From: Tethya wilhelma
Taxonomy: Eukaryota > Porifera > Demospongiae > Tethyida > Tethyidae
Assembly: GCA_964030475.1 (NCBI GenBank)
Contig: CAXIPT010000001.1
Location: 3,137,075-3,201,074, forward strand
Direction: 5' to 3'
Length of the DNA: 64,000 bases
The position numbers were made by a program, and so were the translations under genes. The notes below the pieces were generated by a model that saw nothing but the letters and a program-made list of their open reading frames with translations, did not search any database and was not told the DNA's origin. Shown in pieces: positions 39,901 through 51,078 of this stretch. Within the stretch, counting starts at the first letter, position 1. Every line of letters begins with the position of its first letter.

Positions 39901-41321
39901 ATGTTTCGTTTGCTCAACCCAAGACTGGCAGCTACTCTACCTTTGTTGAGTAGAAGATGCTATAGTAATGGAAATGAAGTAAGGAAACTGTGCAGGATCT
40001 ACAAATTGTAATATTAGATGATTCATATAAATTATTGTCTGTTCTGTGTCATGCACCATCTCTCTCAGTGGGTAGGGTTCATTGGACTGGGTGCAATGGG
40101 AGCTCCTATGGCCAACAACTTGCTACAGAAGGGGAAGAAGTTGATAGTGTACGATGTGGTAGAGTCAGCAATGAAGCAGGCGATTAGTGCTGGGGCACGA
40201 CAGGCTAGCAGTCCGGCTGAAGTAAGAGAGTACATGACCTGTGCACTATTGTTGTAACCATTTGACTGGCTTGTTACCTATTGTATCACTGTAGATAGCA
40301 TCAGAAACCAAGACCATAATCACCATGTTGCCCGCTGCTGCACATGTGCTGGAGTGCTACAATGGTGCGAATGGCATTTTCAGGTATAAAGGTAGAGTTT
40401 GTATATTGTTTGTATCGCAATATTTTAACCGGCAAAATATTGTGGTTATAGTTCAGTGCAGCCAAACTCCCTACTGATAGACTCCAGTACCATTGATCAG
40501 GGAACTGTCGGTCAAGTACTTACGAGAGCAAATGAGCTCAACGTCAGCTACATTGATGCTCCTGTGTCAGGAGGTAGTAAACTATTGTCACTCACTTGTT
40601 TGTCTTTGTGACGATGCGTTTGTCTCTCTTCTTCTCAAGGTGTTGGTGCAGCTACGAAGGGAATACTAACGTTCATGGTGGGTGGTCCAGAAGAGTCATG
40701 TGACCGAGCCACTCCACTGTTGGAGTGCATGGGTCGTGCAGTGTTCCACTGTGGAGACTCTGGTGCAGGACAAGCTGCCAAGATCTGCAACAACATGTTG
40801 CTAGCCATTACCATGATAGGGACATCAGAAGCATTACAGTTGGGCATCAAGTAAGATGATTGTCTATTTGTGTGAAAGCAGGTGGCATGTGAATTGACGT
40901 ATTTCTCTTTGCACGTGTAGTCTTGGTCTAGATCCAAAACGATTGTCAGATGTGATCAACAAAGCAAGCGGTCGGTGCTGGTCTTCCGACACCTACAACC
41001 CTTGTCCCGGTGTGTTTGAGGGTGTGCCATCAAGCAATGACTATCAGGGCGGATTCAAAACAGGATTGATGGCCAAAGTAAAGGATAATTATTTACCTGG
41101 TATACATGTACAATTGTGCAATTTAGTGCTTCATGCTTCTCCCTGACACTCACATCGTTTAGGATTTAGGACTAGCAATGGAGGCCGTTGGCAATACTAA
41201 ATCTGTCACACCATTAGGAGCTCTTTCCAGGCAGATATACCAGCTCATGTGTGAGCGTGGCTTTGAAGGAAGAGATTTCTCTTCAGTTTTTAAATTCATT
41301 GAGAAAAACAAATCAGATTAA
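39901..41321 (+). CDS. HIBADH: 3-hydroxyisobutyrate dehydrogenase, mitochondrial
   Basis: Seven exons: 39901-39978, 40069-40221, 40295-40383, 40452-40573, 40640-40850, 40921-41077, 41163-41321; 322 aa. Seen: an Arg/Leu-rich N-terminal presequence ([19 protein letters not shown]), Rossmann [12 protein letters not shown] (about 29-40), [26 protein letters not shown] and the catalytic-lysine block [12 protein letters not shown] (Lys at about 195), with the C-terminal [11 protein letters not shown] and [12 protein letters not shown]. Known role: NAD-dependent oxidation of 3-hydroxyisobutyrate in valine catabolism, mitochondrial matrix. Length and motifs match HIBADH rather than the glyoxylate reductase GLYR1. 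Confidence 0.95.
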
Positions 41322-41493
41322 GAACAGTTTTAGTATTACAAAACATTAGTAATTGAAGTATAACAGTTCTATAATGTTCCATTGTACACAATAGAACAAT
41401 AATTGTATAAAGATAATGTTATAGTTTTGTGCAATCAATATATGTTTCTATCAACTGAATGGTTGTGTTATGGATGCACTACTATATCATGTG

Positions 41494-43583
41494 TCATGGT
41501 TCAGCCAGCCCTGGAGCCTCATCTGAGCTGAAGGAATCCTCTCCAGCCATCATGATCTCACCAATGTCAGCCTTCAGTGGTGGTAGATCCAGAGTTGGGA
41601 GGGGCGGAGGAAATGAGCTTAAAGTTAGAAGATCATCAAGTGATTTGGATGACTGGGGACGTGACTGTGGCCTGGATCCTGTAGCATTGATCATAGGAAA
41701 ATGACTAATAATTGCATGTATAATGTCGGGATCTGAGCCCACGAAATTGCACATGAGTGTTGCTAGCTTTAGTCACTTGTCAAGGAACTGGTGCTAACAG
41801 TCAACAGACTATATACAACAAAATCAACAGTACCATACCAAACTGTCAAATTAAAATTCCCATCACTATTTCTGGCTATACGGTATTGATTTAGCCCTGA
41901 CTAAGATTATACAGGAAGTGGGTTGACGGTCAAAGTCCAAATCGTCAAATTTAAATTCACCAATATTTTCGCCACTGTATATGCATGTACTATGCTCACG
42001 CACAAATTGTCAAATTTAAATACGTCAAAATTTTTATTTTACATTTCTATGGAGTAAACTGTCAAATTTTTTGACCGTCAATATTTCCAGCTATATGGTT
42101 CTCATAACAACAATTCTACACAATTTCTATTACACACTACACATGAGTCAAACATGATTGTGACTTGGGTAAACAGAAGTTTAAAAGGCTAACACTATCC
42201 GACAGGCAGCATGTCAGCAAAATAATAATCTTTACTAGAAAGCAACACTATCCAAGAGACGACATGTGAACAAAATGAATAATCTTCTTTGTACTATACT
42301 AGTTGACTACTAGCAAGCAACATGTTGCTCATCCCTTCTTTATCTGCTCTAGATCCCTAGACATACCTGGATCATGTTCAGCTGGCTTTGTTGTCTCATT
42401 GGTAGGGGCTGCCTCCTTATTATTCAATACTGGTTTGGGTTCTGAGATTGGGTTTAACTTGGAAGCAGGGTTCTGTGAGAGTGTTGGCAAAATGTACTAA
42501 CAATGTATCCATTAACACTGGATGGCATACAGTAGGTATTATAGTTAACACCTTGTGGAATGAACCACACTCTACTTTAGCTAGCCTAGGATGTACCTTC
42601 GAAACCATTTTACTGGTTCCTTTGTCTTTGACAGTGGCACTCCTTCTTGCTTTGCTCTGTGCACCAACAGAGAGCTTTGAAAGCTTTGCTTGAGACAAGT
42701 GCTGTCTCTTTTTGGGAGGTGGTTTGAGGACATCTTGTGAGCTGATGTGTTTATGACACACCACTTCCTCGGACAGAATATCACGGACTGGGTCTCTGCA
42801 TTGTGTAAGTGATTGCTTGTCTATGGCCTGACAGCTACGATACAAAACCTGAGAGGAATCACAGTTGATATCTACAAGGGAGAACAAACGTCATCACAAT
42901 AATGATATGCACGTACACCGTACATACATACTCACTCATGTATCACTGCAATTGTATACCTAGCTATTCACTCTCAACTATGCATTACGTTTTAGACAGA
43001 ATCTTGTGAATGGCAGTGCTGTTTCGGTACAATCCTTTCCAGCGCACTTTAAAGTAGTGGATGGTTTTACTACATTCAGAGTGGGCTTGGTCTGAGTGTG
43101 TGTACACAGGACGCATGCCGTTAGGGAGGGGCACTCTCGGGATGCTGTCATGAGGCTCTCTACTCCTGGCATAGCATTCTTAAGATGCTGCTCATGTATG
43201 TGAATGCTTCGTTGCAATGCTGCAATTTGGGTCAGTAGCCTTCCCTGAAGTTTCTTTATCCTTTCCGATAAAGTGACTCCATCATTGTTATGGTGGGTGA
43301 TGACTGAAGGGTGGTATGATGAGGAGGGAACAAACAATGGTGAAACACCTATGTGTTTGTATATGGGTTGTGTGTACAAAATTATTCAAACATGCTCATT
43401 TAATATTTAGTCATAAAAAGACAAACCCAATGAGCTCTGCTTCTTTTCGGTGAGCACACTTTTGAGATGCTGTATACCATCATATTTAGCAGTACTGGTA
43501 GGTACTACACTGTTGTAGCAAGCATCCAAAGGCTCGGTATTGGGAAATTTGGTGTTGAACTGGGGAATGCAGACATCAGCCAT
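41494..43583 (-). CDS. zf-C3Hc3H protein, INO80D/KANSL2 family
   Basis: Five exons: 43427-43583, 42989-43348, 42597-42871, 42367-42472, 41494-41732; 378 aa from ATG 43583. Seen: a coiled-coil stretch (IKKLQGRLLTQIAALQ), then one Cys/His domain: KCAGKDCTETALPFTRFCLKH, SQVLYRSCQ, QCRDPVRDI, VVCHKHI, followed by a Lys/Arg-rich segment and an acidic C terminus (EDSFSSDEAPG). ALPFTR-C-H and PV-DI fit the second zinc domain of INO80D slightly better than that of KANSL2. The first domain of those proteins is not visible. Known: both families are chromatin-complex subunits (INO80 and NSL). Which one this represents is unresolved. Promoter shared with HEXIM. Confidence 0.72.
41840..42085. repeat. AT-rich intron segment with recurring GTCAAATTTA units
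   Basis: Within intron 4 of the zf-C3Hc3H gene, GTCAAA(T)TTAAA-type motifs recur at about 41847, 41943, 42006 and 42057, with a partly conserved GGCTATACGGT/AGCTATATGGT companion. Irregular spacing suggests remnants of a degenerate repeat. Confidence 0.4.
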
Positions 43584-44043
43584 TATTCTTTTCAATATTT
43601 CTAACGTTTTGGAACGTAAACATAACTAAAAACCTTTAATTAGAACGTAGGCCATACGCAATAAACGTCACGAGGACGTTATCAACATGATCTGATGATC
43701 TGACCAATCAAAAACGCTCAATTCCGAATGCTGACATCAGCAGCCCCTGAGGTATAAAAAGTGAACAACTGGCAGACAAAGATGCATAACTGTTGCGTCG
43801 AAAGGCGTTGGTGATTCTGTGATTTTCGTGAACCGTTATATCTGCTAAAATAGTCGACTCTTTTCTCTTCTAAGGAGTACGCAAGAAGCAAACACCAGAA
43901 TTTAGGTGAGATTATCGTTCTCTCGCGGCGTTGACGATTTTCTTTCGCAAAGGGTATTGTTTTTGAGTAAATTATTGTTCTTTTATTTTATTTTATATTA
44001 TAATATATATATGTACGTACCGATATGCAGGTACTAGCTTAGT
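43584..44043. promoter_or_regulatory. Bidirectional promoter zf-C3Hc3H / HEXIM with TATA box
   Basis: 460 bp between divergent ATGs. TATAAAAA at 43753-43760 sits about 290 bp before the HEXIM ATG, consistent with a transcribed leader that could contain a small 5'-UTR intron (donor about 43905, acceptor about 44030). A CCAAT box lies at about 43704, and AACGTC/GACGTT half-sites at about 43660-43680. Confidence 0.5.
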
Positions 44044-44751
44044 ATGTTATTGCGACCAGAACTCCTTCAAAGGTTAATCATGACGGAAGCGATGCAGAAA
44101 GATAGTGTCCAGATGACAGCCAGCCTCAACAAAGTGCGATCACAAACTCCAAGCTCTGAGAGTGATAAGGGAGTAGACATGACTGAAACTTTAACACCAG
44201 CTAGGAAGAAGCACAGGAGAGGAAAACACAAGCGTCGTAGATGGAAACCCTACTCCCATTTGACTGCCGAAGAGAAACGACAGCTTGAAGAACAAGAAAC
44301 AGCTCGTGCTGTAAAGCGTGAAGCTCGTCTTGCTGGGAAACCGAGTGCTCCATGGAACACTACCCAGTTCCTTATGGAAGATCGTGGGAATACTGAAGTA
44401 CGCATTCCTAATCCTCGTTCAAGTCGAACACTCTCTGTTGAAAGTTCTCTATCAGATGACGAATTCTATGAGAGTCCCGAGGATGATGCCATTGAGCATG
44501 GCCTCTTCATGGAACAAGATTTTGAGCATACATATGAAGCAATGGCCTCAGAACATCTTCAAGGAATGAGCAAGGTACAGCTCGTTGAAGAGTGTTTGAA
44601 TCTTCAACGTGAGAGAGACCAGTGTAGAAGAGAACTGAGCAGTTTGCAAGAGAAGTATACCGAACTAAACGCAAGCAATGAGAAGCTAGTACAAGAAGTG
44701 GAAGGATTAAAGAACCAGTCATCAATTGAACACATTACAGACCCCTGCTAG
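44044..44751 (+). CDS. HEXIM1: HEXIM, 7SK-dependent P-TEFb inhibitor
   Basis: Intronless coding region, 235 aa. Seen: a basic RNA-binding motif KKHRRGKHKRRRW (about 55-67), KPYSHLTAEEKR, the P-TEFb-inhibitory motif APWNTTQFLMED (about 102-113; PYNT in vertebrates, PWNT here), an acidic Ser/Asp/Glu stretch (about 130-150) and a C-terminal coiled coil (about 175-225), in HEXIM order. Known role: with 7SK snRNA sequesters cyclin T/CDK9 and represses transcription elongation. A second in-frame ATG at 44080 is an alternative start. It is single-exon, like vertebrate HEXIM1/2, in a window where the other complete genes are split. Confidence 0.93.
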   Translation: MLLRPELLQRLIMTEAMQKDSVQMTASLNKVRSQTPSSESDKGVDMTETLTPARKKHRRGKHKRRRWKPYSHLTAEEKRQLEEQETARAVKREARLAGKPSAPWNTTQFLMEDRGNTEVRIPNPRSSRTLSVESSLSDDEFYESPEDDAIEHGLFMEQDFEHTYEAMASEHLQGMSKVQLVEECLNLQRERDQCRRELSSLQEKYTELNASNEKLVQEVEGLKNQSSIEHITDPC

Positions 44752-46014
44752 TGTACCTATATCTCCACCAGTTGGATCTTTCTGTTGTTGTGTAAATACT
44801 TGTTAGAGTACTGTTATTCATGCATTGTTCCTTATCACTTCATTTCATCTCTACCCTCATTGGAATTCATACCTTGTAACCTTCATTTTTTTTTTCCTTT
44901 TGTAAACTCAGGACATAAATGTACACATTAAACAAACATTGCTCTTGCTGTGTGTGTGTATTCATGATAATGTAGGTGGGCTCTTTGTGAGTGCATGCTA
45001 TTTAATCATAATGGGTATGTTATCCGTTGGCTATAAACTTGACAATGTGAAGCTGTACACTCTGAAGGAAAAGATTCCAGTGTATGGTTCATGGTTGAGT
45101 TCACTATTGCGCAATGTTTATTATGGTCTTGCTTGAATGGCTTCCAATTAAATCAACAGGAATGGCAGTGCACACATGACTCCACAATAGTATAAAGTTG
45201 AGTCTCTACTGCTGTTTGTTTATTGCACAATGAATAAATCACAACAGATGTACACAAAGGAGAGTCACTTGTGAAAGTAGAATACGAATATTTCCATGTA
45301 CAGTGAATATAATAGCTATGGGAGGCAATGAGACCTGCTATTCTCCAATCTTAACTAAAGAACACACACCCATAAATAGTGCAATGTTAGCATTATCCAA
45401 ATGACTTCATTCATTTCACAACACTTATCAAGTTATGCTCTACGCTGTTCATGCAAGGAGTGCTGGTGAGAGATCCTGCAGTAGTGGTAGTTTTAAACCT
45501 TCACCTACACACATGATGTCCTACTTGACAAAAGTCATTGCAAAACTAACTTCAAAGGAGGGAAAATGTCTCTAGAGTATCCGTAATTATTGCACAACTT
45601 ATAACTATAACCTTATTGACGGTGATTTTTTTTCACCTATAGCTATAGGTATGTACTATGTATACATAGCATACACCAGTGTAGTCACTTTATACATCAA
45701 TGTTTCTGGATGCTTGAGGGAAGTTTGCATGTGGGAGTTGTCAAGGTACTTAATTGTGCACTGCTCGTGCATGACTAAAACAATAGTCCTCAATGTTTTA
45801 ATAATAAGTATTAAATCAAACAACAAGAATTGCTGAGTTCTATGATAATTTTGTAAGCTACCACTACAAAAGAACAATAATGGAAACATACATGTTAATT
45901 ATGTCATACATTTTCAAGTTGCAAATACAATAAGTTCAGTAGCCCAATCACATGACAAGCACAAAAAAAATCTTTTTCTCAGTCAGTCACATGACTGCAA
46001 AAACAGTGATCAAA
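44752..46014. other. Convergent 3' region HEXIM / ALIX
   Basis: 1.26 kb without a gene. An ATTAAA polyadenylation signal for HEXIM lies at 44927-44932 and another AATAAA at about 45232. Short open frames at 44939-45136 and 45651-45836 have no family signature. Confidence 0.5.
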
Positions 46015-47512
46015 TCACCTCCTCTGAGGTGGTGGACGATATGGCTGCTGTTGAGGATAACCAGCAGGAGGCGGAGGCTGGTAGTAAGAACCTATACACA
46101 CACATATACATACAATAGTTCATTTTATAGAGGTACAAAAGTGTGCCAAGACATACCTGGAGGTGGTTGGCCGTAAGGATTGTGATAATAGTTAGGGGCA
46201 TACCCCTGAGGAGGAGGAGGCTGGGCATATCCTTGAGGGGGTGGTGCACCATATCCCGGTTGTTGTGGTGGTTGCTGACCATAAGGAGCATATGGTTGGT
46301 AATAGCCTAACAAAACAAAACTCTCCGGATAAAAGAGTGCAAGCTGCAAGAGACACACTCTTACCTTGTGGTGGTGCAGGGGGTTGTTGTGGATAATACT
46401 GCCCAGCTGCTGGTGGGGGGGCCTGTGCCTGGGGCTGAGATGGTGGGGGGGCCTGAGCAGGAGGCTGAGAGCGAGGGGGAGCCTGCGGCTGAGGGGGTGG
46501 AGGCCTTGCTGGTGGCGGGGTTTGTTCTGGCACAAGAGAAACCACATAAATATCAAACTTTCCGTTAATTCTCCACAAACACACTAAAACCTACTAGACT
46601 GCTGGTATCGAGGTGAGTCAATGGTATCTGAGGGTGGCTGGCTTGCAATGCTCTTTTGTACATCTCTGTAGAATTTGATTAGGACACAAATAAACATGAC
46701 CACTAACACTACACAGCTATAGAACCTCCAATAGTACTCACTTGAGCAGGTCATCTTTCTCAGTCTTTCTGGCAAAGACAAAATCACTCACTTTGTTTTG
46801 AATCTTCAATAGCAGTGGAGTAAGATCATTGTAGAACTGAATGTTTTGATGTGTGCAAAGGGGCAAAGCAGTTAAAAAAACATTGGTAGTACTAATGATA
46901 GTACTCTCATATTTCTAACACTTCACACACTTTTGTCCCTTCAGTCAAGTTGNNNNNNNNNNNNNNNNNNNNNNNNNNNNNNNNNNNNNNNNNNNNNNNN
47001 NNNNNNNNNNNNNNNNNNNNNNNNNNNNNNNNNNNNNNNNNNNNNNNNNNNNNNNNNNNNNNNNNNNNNNNNNNNNNNNNNNNNNNNNNNNNNNNNNNNN
47101 NNNNNNNNNNNNNNNNNNNNNNNNNNNNNNNNNNNNNNNNNNNNNNNNNNNNNNNNNNNNNNNNNNNNNNNNNNNNNNNNNNNNNNNNNNNNNNNNNNNN
47201 NNNNNNNNNNNNNNNNNNNNNNNNNNNNNNNNNNNNNNNNNNNNNNNNNNNNNNNNNNNNNNNNNNNNNNNNNNNNNNNNNNNNNNNNNNNNNNNNNNNN
47301 NNNNNNNNNNNNNNNNNNNNNNNNNNNNNNNNNNNNNNNNNNNNNNNNNNNNNNNNNNNNNNNNNNNNNNNNNNNNNNNNNNNNNNNNNNNNNNNNNNNN
47401 NNNNNNNNNNNNNNNNNNNNNNNNNNNNNNNNNNNNNNNNNNNNNNNNNNNNNNNNNNNNNNNNNNNNNNNNNNNNNNNNNNNNNNNNNNNNNNNNNNNN
47501 NNNNNNNNNNNN

Positions 47513-47608
<96 letters not shown>

Positions 47609-50327
47609 GTGATGTGAGTACCAGAGTGAACAAAGATAAACATATTAGGGGCTATTCAACATACTCGTTAAGAAAATGTGTTGACTCCCTAATTTTCTCT
47701 AGCTCGGCATTGATGAGCGATTCCTTCTTGGCATTGTAGCTATTCATAGCCTCATTCACAGCAAGAGGCATCAGGTCCTTGAACAAGTCTTGGAAATTTG
47801 AAGCAGGGCTGGTGAATTGGACTGGCTTAGCAAGAGTGGCTTTGCCTGGAGGCTCCAGGGTACCAAAATCAGGCACCAACTCATTATAGATGAAGTTGTT
47901 GTCCTTATTGACAGCTTCGTAGTCTCGCTTCAGTGTTGCAGTCAATTCCTAGAGAAGGAAAATAAAATCGGTATCACACAAATGTGAGTACTATGATGTA
48001 CACACTATCATCACCATCAGTTACTTACATGAGGCTTGAAGTGCCCTTCACTTTTCTTCTCAGCTTCTTGCAGTAGTGCCATTGCTCTCTAAGAGACACA
48101 AATAGTTCAAATGTAAATTATAAATTTAGCCATAAAGAAAGACTACTTATACCTTTCCTCTTGCAACAGCTTCTCCGAAACTCTTCTGTGCTTGGGCAAC
48201 TAATGCCTGTCTGTGCTGGGCCACAGCGTGGAAGTAGGACTGCTTTGCATTTACAGTTTGCAACCAACCCTACAAAGAGGTACAATGTCATGTAACACAG
48301 TTATAGAAAATTAAATTGGAGATTAGGGGGTTCACGTAACATGAAGAGTGAATACAGTTACAGAGAGTTGAATAGAATTACAGGTAAGTGCCGTTCAACG
48401 TTGAGCTAACCTTTTCCCACATGCCTTTCACAGAGCCGACTTGCATGTTGCTGTAAGCATCAGCATAGAGGTCAGCTGCTTGCATAGCTATCTTGGCAAT
48501 CACAGCATCTTTGATTTTGTCTGAAAAATACAACATGACATCATTGACCAACGATCCATAGCTGTAGCTGTATACCCAACCACACAAATGGTCCTACAGA
48601 TTATAGTAATCCTGTACATGTTGGTTGTACCTTTGGCAGCCTTGATACAGAAGCTCTCTTGGGCTTGTGCCAACATGAGCTGCACAAGGGCTGTGGTGCA
48701 CTCGGCTGAGAGGTCAGGTGTTGGGGCAGTCTGAAGGTGGGCAAACACTTGCTCTTGAAGAAGTTGGAATGTCCCAGACGCACTCTGAAAGATAAAAAAA
48801 ATGTTTGTCTTGAAAACCATCAATTTAATACAGTTTTACTTTCAAGAAAAAAAACAACTGGAGCTAATTTTTGATTAAAACAAGTCCAATTGATAGGAGC
48901 CTAACCTGAAAGTACTTGGCAGCATTCTTCAGTCCATCGTCACTGTCAAAATTCTGTGATTTTGCTATTTGCGACTGAAGGGAGCCAATATTGAAGAGAA
49001 CGCAGCATCTCTCGTAAGTTGAAGAGACTTGAGCTGTCCAACAAACACACACACACACACACACACCACATAGTTATTAATGACTGGAACAAGAATAAGT
49101 GTAAACATGATGTCTTCGTGTATTGTATATGTATGTTTTTCTATGAGTGTATTTAAGCACGATAGAAATATCATAGCAGTGCAATACAACAACACAACTC
49201 ACATGCACTCTTGGATCCACCAAAGAGACCACCTTTAGCAAAAGCTTCAGACCAGGAGAACTTGACACGGATCTGGTATATAGGCAATATCAATAAGAAC
49301 TAATAGTCATAGTACATGGTTCCAATAGGAATTCACATGATCAGTCTTGTGACAGGTGATTTAAACCTTTTGGACACAATACCAGCAACCCCACCAGCTT
49401 CTCTAAACATATTTTAAAGTTGGAGCTGAACTACACACAAAACTGATTTATTTGCAAAGTACATAGTCATAGTGTGCCTACCTTATCTTCAGCAATAGGT
49501 AGCTTGCTCTCAATTGCACCCAACTGGTCATAGTACCTGACATGTAGTACAGAAGTTTACCTTATAGAACACACACACTAACAATACACATACACATGCA
49601 ACTACAAAAATGGAGTAAAAAAAGGAACGGAGCATTAATCTTGCCTAGATATAGAGAGATTTAATTATAATCACGGAGTACTTTATATCAGCTGTGGCTG
49701 GAATAAGTTACTCTATATAATTATCTGCTGTATTTAAAGCACCAGTTTACAAGGCAACTATTTGGTACTAAAATTTAATATCCCCACTGCTCTAATCAAA
49801 CGTGTGCAAATAAGCGCCATTCGTGACCTAACAATAGAAAACGTCCCTATTTATAAGCGCCAACTGCACTTGTAAGTTTTTTTTTCTAGTGCTTTAAATA
49901 TAAAGGATGCAATATGTAGAAGAAGGGAAAAAGATAATTTGCACACTTGACAATTCTTATTAAAAAAGACACACATAAGTGTATGCTAAGCACCTAAATT
50001 TAGGTATCATTTACAGAGTTTGCAATCGAATGAGACTTTCTCTGTTGTCGATGGAACAGTGATAACATGCAGCAGACAAACATAATGGTTTTGTGATTTG
50101 AGCACGTCAATGCTTGGTTACCTGGTGATGAGGTCCAGTCCTGTTTCATGTTTGTCTGGGGTTCTCACAACAGTAGACTCCCTCAGACTTGCAAACTCAC
50201 TCACTGCATCGTTGTAGCGGGATGGAGTGTCATCGTAGTTGTTGGCAATGAAACGGAGGACAACAGAATTTAAGTCCACGCTCTTGGTTGCTTTAGGAGG
50301 AACAGCTAGAAGTCCATGAGCTGCCAT
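46015..50327 (-). CDS. PDCD6IP: ALIX/PDCD6IP, Bro1-domain ESCRT accessory protein (gapped)
   Basis: N-terminal exons 50122-50327, 49482-49536, 49203-49272, 48906-49033, 48631-48784, 48411-48520, 48153-48269, 48029-48088, 47665-47948 encode about 394 residues (Bro1 domain: [35 protein letters not shown], start of the V domain). After the 560-N gap come 46931-46952 (partial), 46742-46836, 46595-46665, 46365-46526, 46157-46306, 46015-46091: the end of the V domain ([13 protein letters not shown]) and a Pro/Gln/Tyr-rich tail with PPARPPPP. Known role: binds ESCRT-III and endophilin/SH3 proteins; multivesicular bodies, abscission, membrane repair. Most of the V domain is in the gap. No PSAP (TSG101) or PxxxPR motif stands out in the visible tail. 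Intron 1 is long (49537-50121), with nothing recognised in it. Confidence 0.92.
46953..47512. other. Assembly gap, 560 N
   Basis: Gap inside ALIX that removes most V-domain exons. Its right edge is the TG microsatellite. Confidence 0.99.
47513..47608. repeat. (GT)n microsatellite at gap edge
   Basis: At least 95 bp of uninterrupted GT, probably the cause of the assembly gap. Confidence 0.95.
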
Positions 50328-51078
50328 TTTGAGTGATTTGTTCTGAAGATGTTCCACTCCTTCGCCTTGTTAAAAATATGTAATATGACGTAATGGAGTA
50401 GAAGTCATTGGTCACATGATCATTGGCGGAAGAGCTGGGGGGTCAGGAAAGAAAAATTGCATACTGATATTCCAAAAAAGGAAAATTCGTGGCCACTAAG
50501 TGAAGCGCCACGTTTCAATCGAGTTGTATGCCCTCATGGCGAAGGCTTGTGCATGGTGAACCTACTCTAAGTATCGTAGCCTCACTACCAAGTCGCTGAA
50601 GAAGCTCGCTTCAATATTGGAGACTCTACAGACATTAAACTACTGTTTGAACAGAGCCGCAAGGAGATTGTGCGTGAATGGACTGAGAGCGCCCACTAAG
50701 TAAACTGTGCTGATTGTAAACAAGAAGGCTTTCAGAAAAGTGAACAGACACAGGTAGAAGGGAGCTGGGAGCGTGTCACGCTGAGGATACAGTATCCATA
50801 AAGAGTGTTATTCTCTCTGCGTAAGAGCAAACTCATAAGCCAGTAATTTGTTTACTGTGCAAAGTATCAAGTGCTAGCTGACTGATCTGACTGAGAAACC
50901 GTCCAGTCTAGAGCTGTACTGGTGTAATTTTCCTATATGGGACTGGTGGAGTGTGGTTCTACCAAGTAATAGATGTTACTATTCTCATTTTAGCATGTCT
51001 TTTTGCTAAAGGTGTAAACAGACTTTACATGATTTGGAATACAACAGGCTAATGTCAGCTGCAAGTTGAGCCTTGGCT
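50328..51078. promoter_or_regulatory. Bidirectional promoter and leader region ALIX / KANSL1
   Basis: 751 bp between divergent ATGs. It probably holds the KANSL1 5' UTR, possibly with a leader intron. No strong core-promoter motif was recognised and there is no other coding signal. Confidence 0.45.

Noticed and set aside
44939..45136. 65-codon frame downstream of HEXIM
   Set aside because: It lies after the HEXIM polyadenylation signal, is short and has no family signature.
46933..47739. Long open frames of X and Thr-His or Val-Cys repeats
   Set aside because: They arise from the N gap and the GT microsatellite, not from coding sequence.
49370..49430. Possible small minus-strand ALIX exon
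   Set aside because: Open in one frame, but it does not resemble Bro1, and exons 2 and 3 already join in phase without it.
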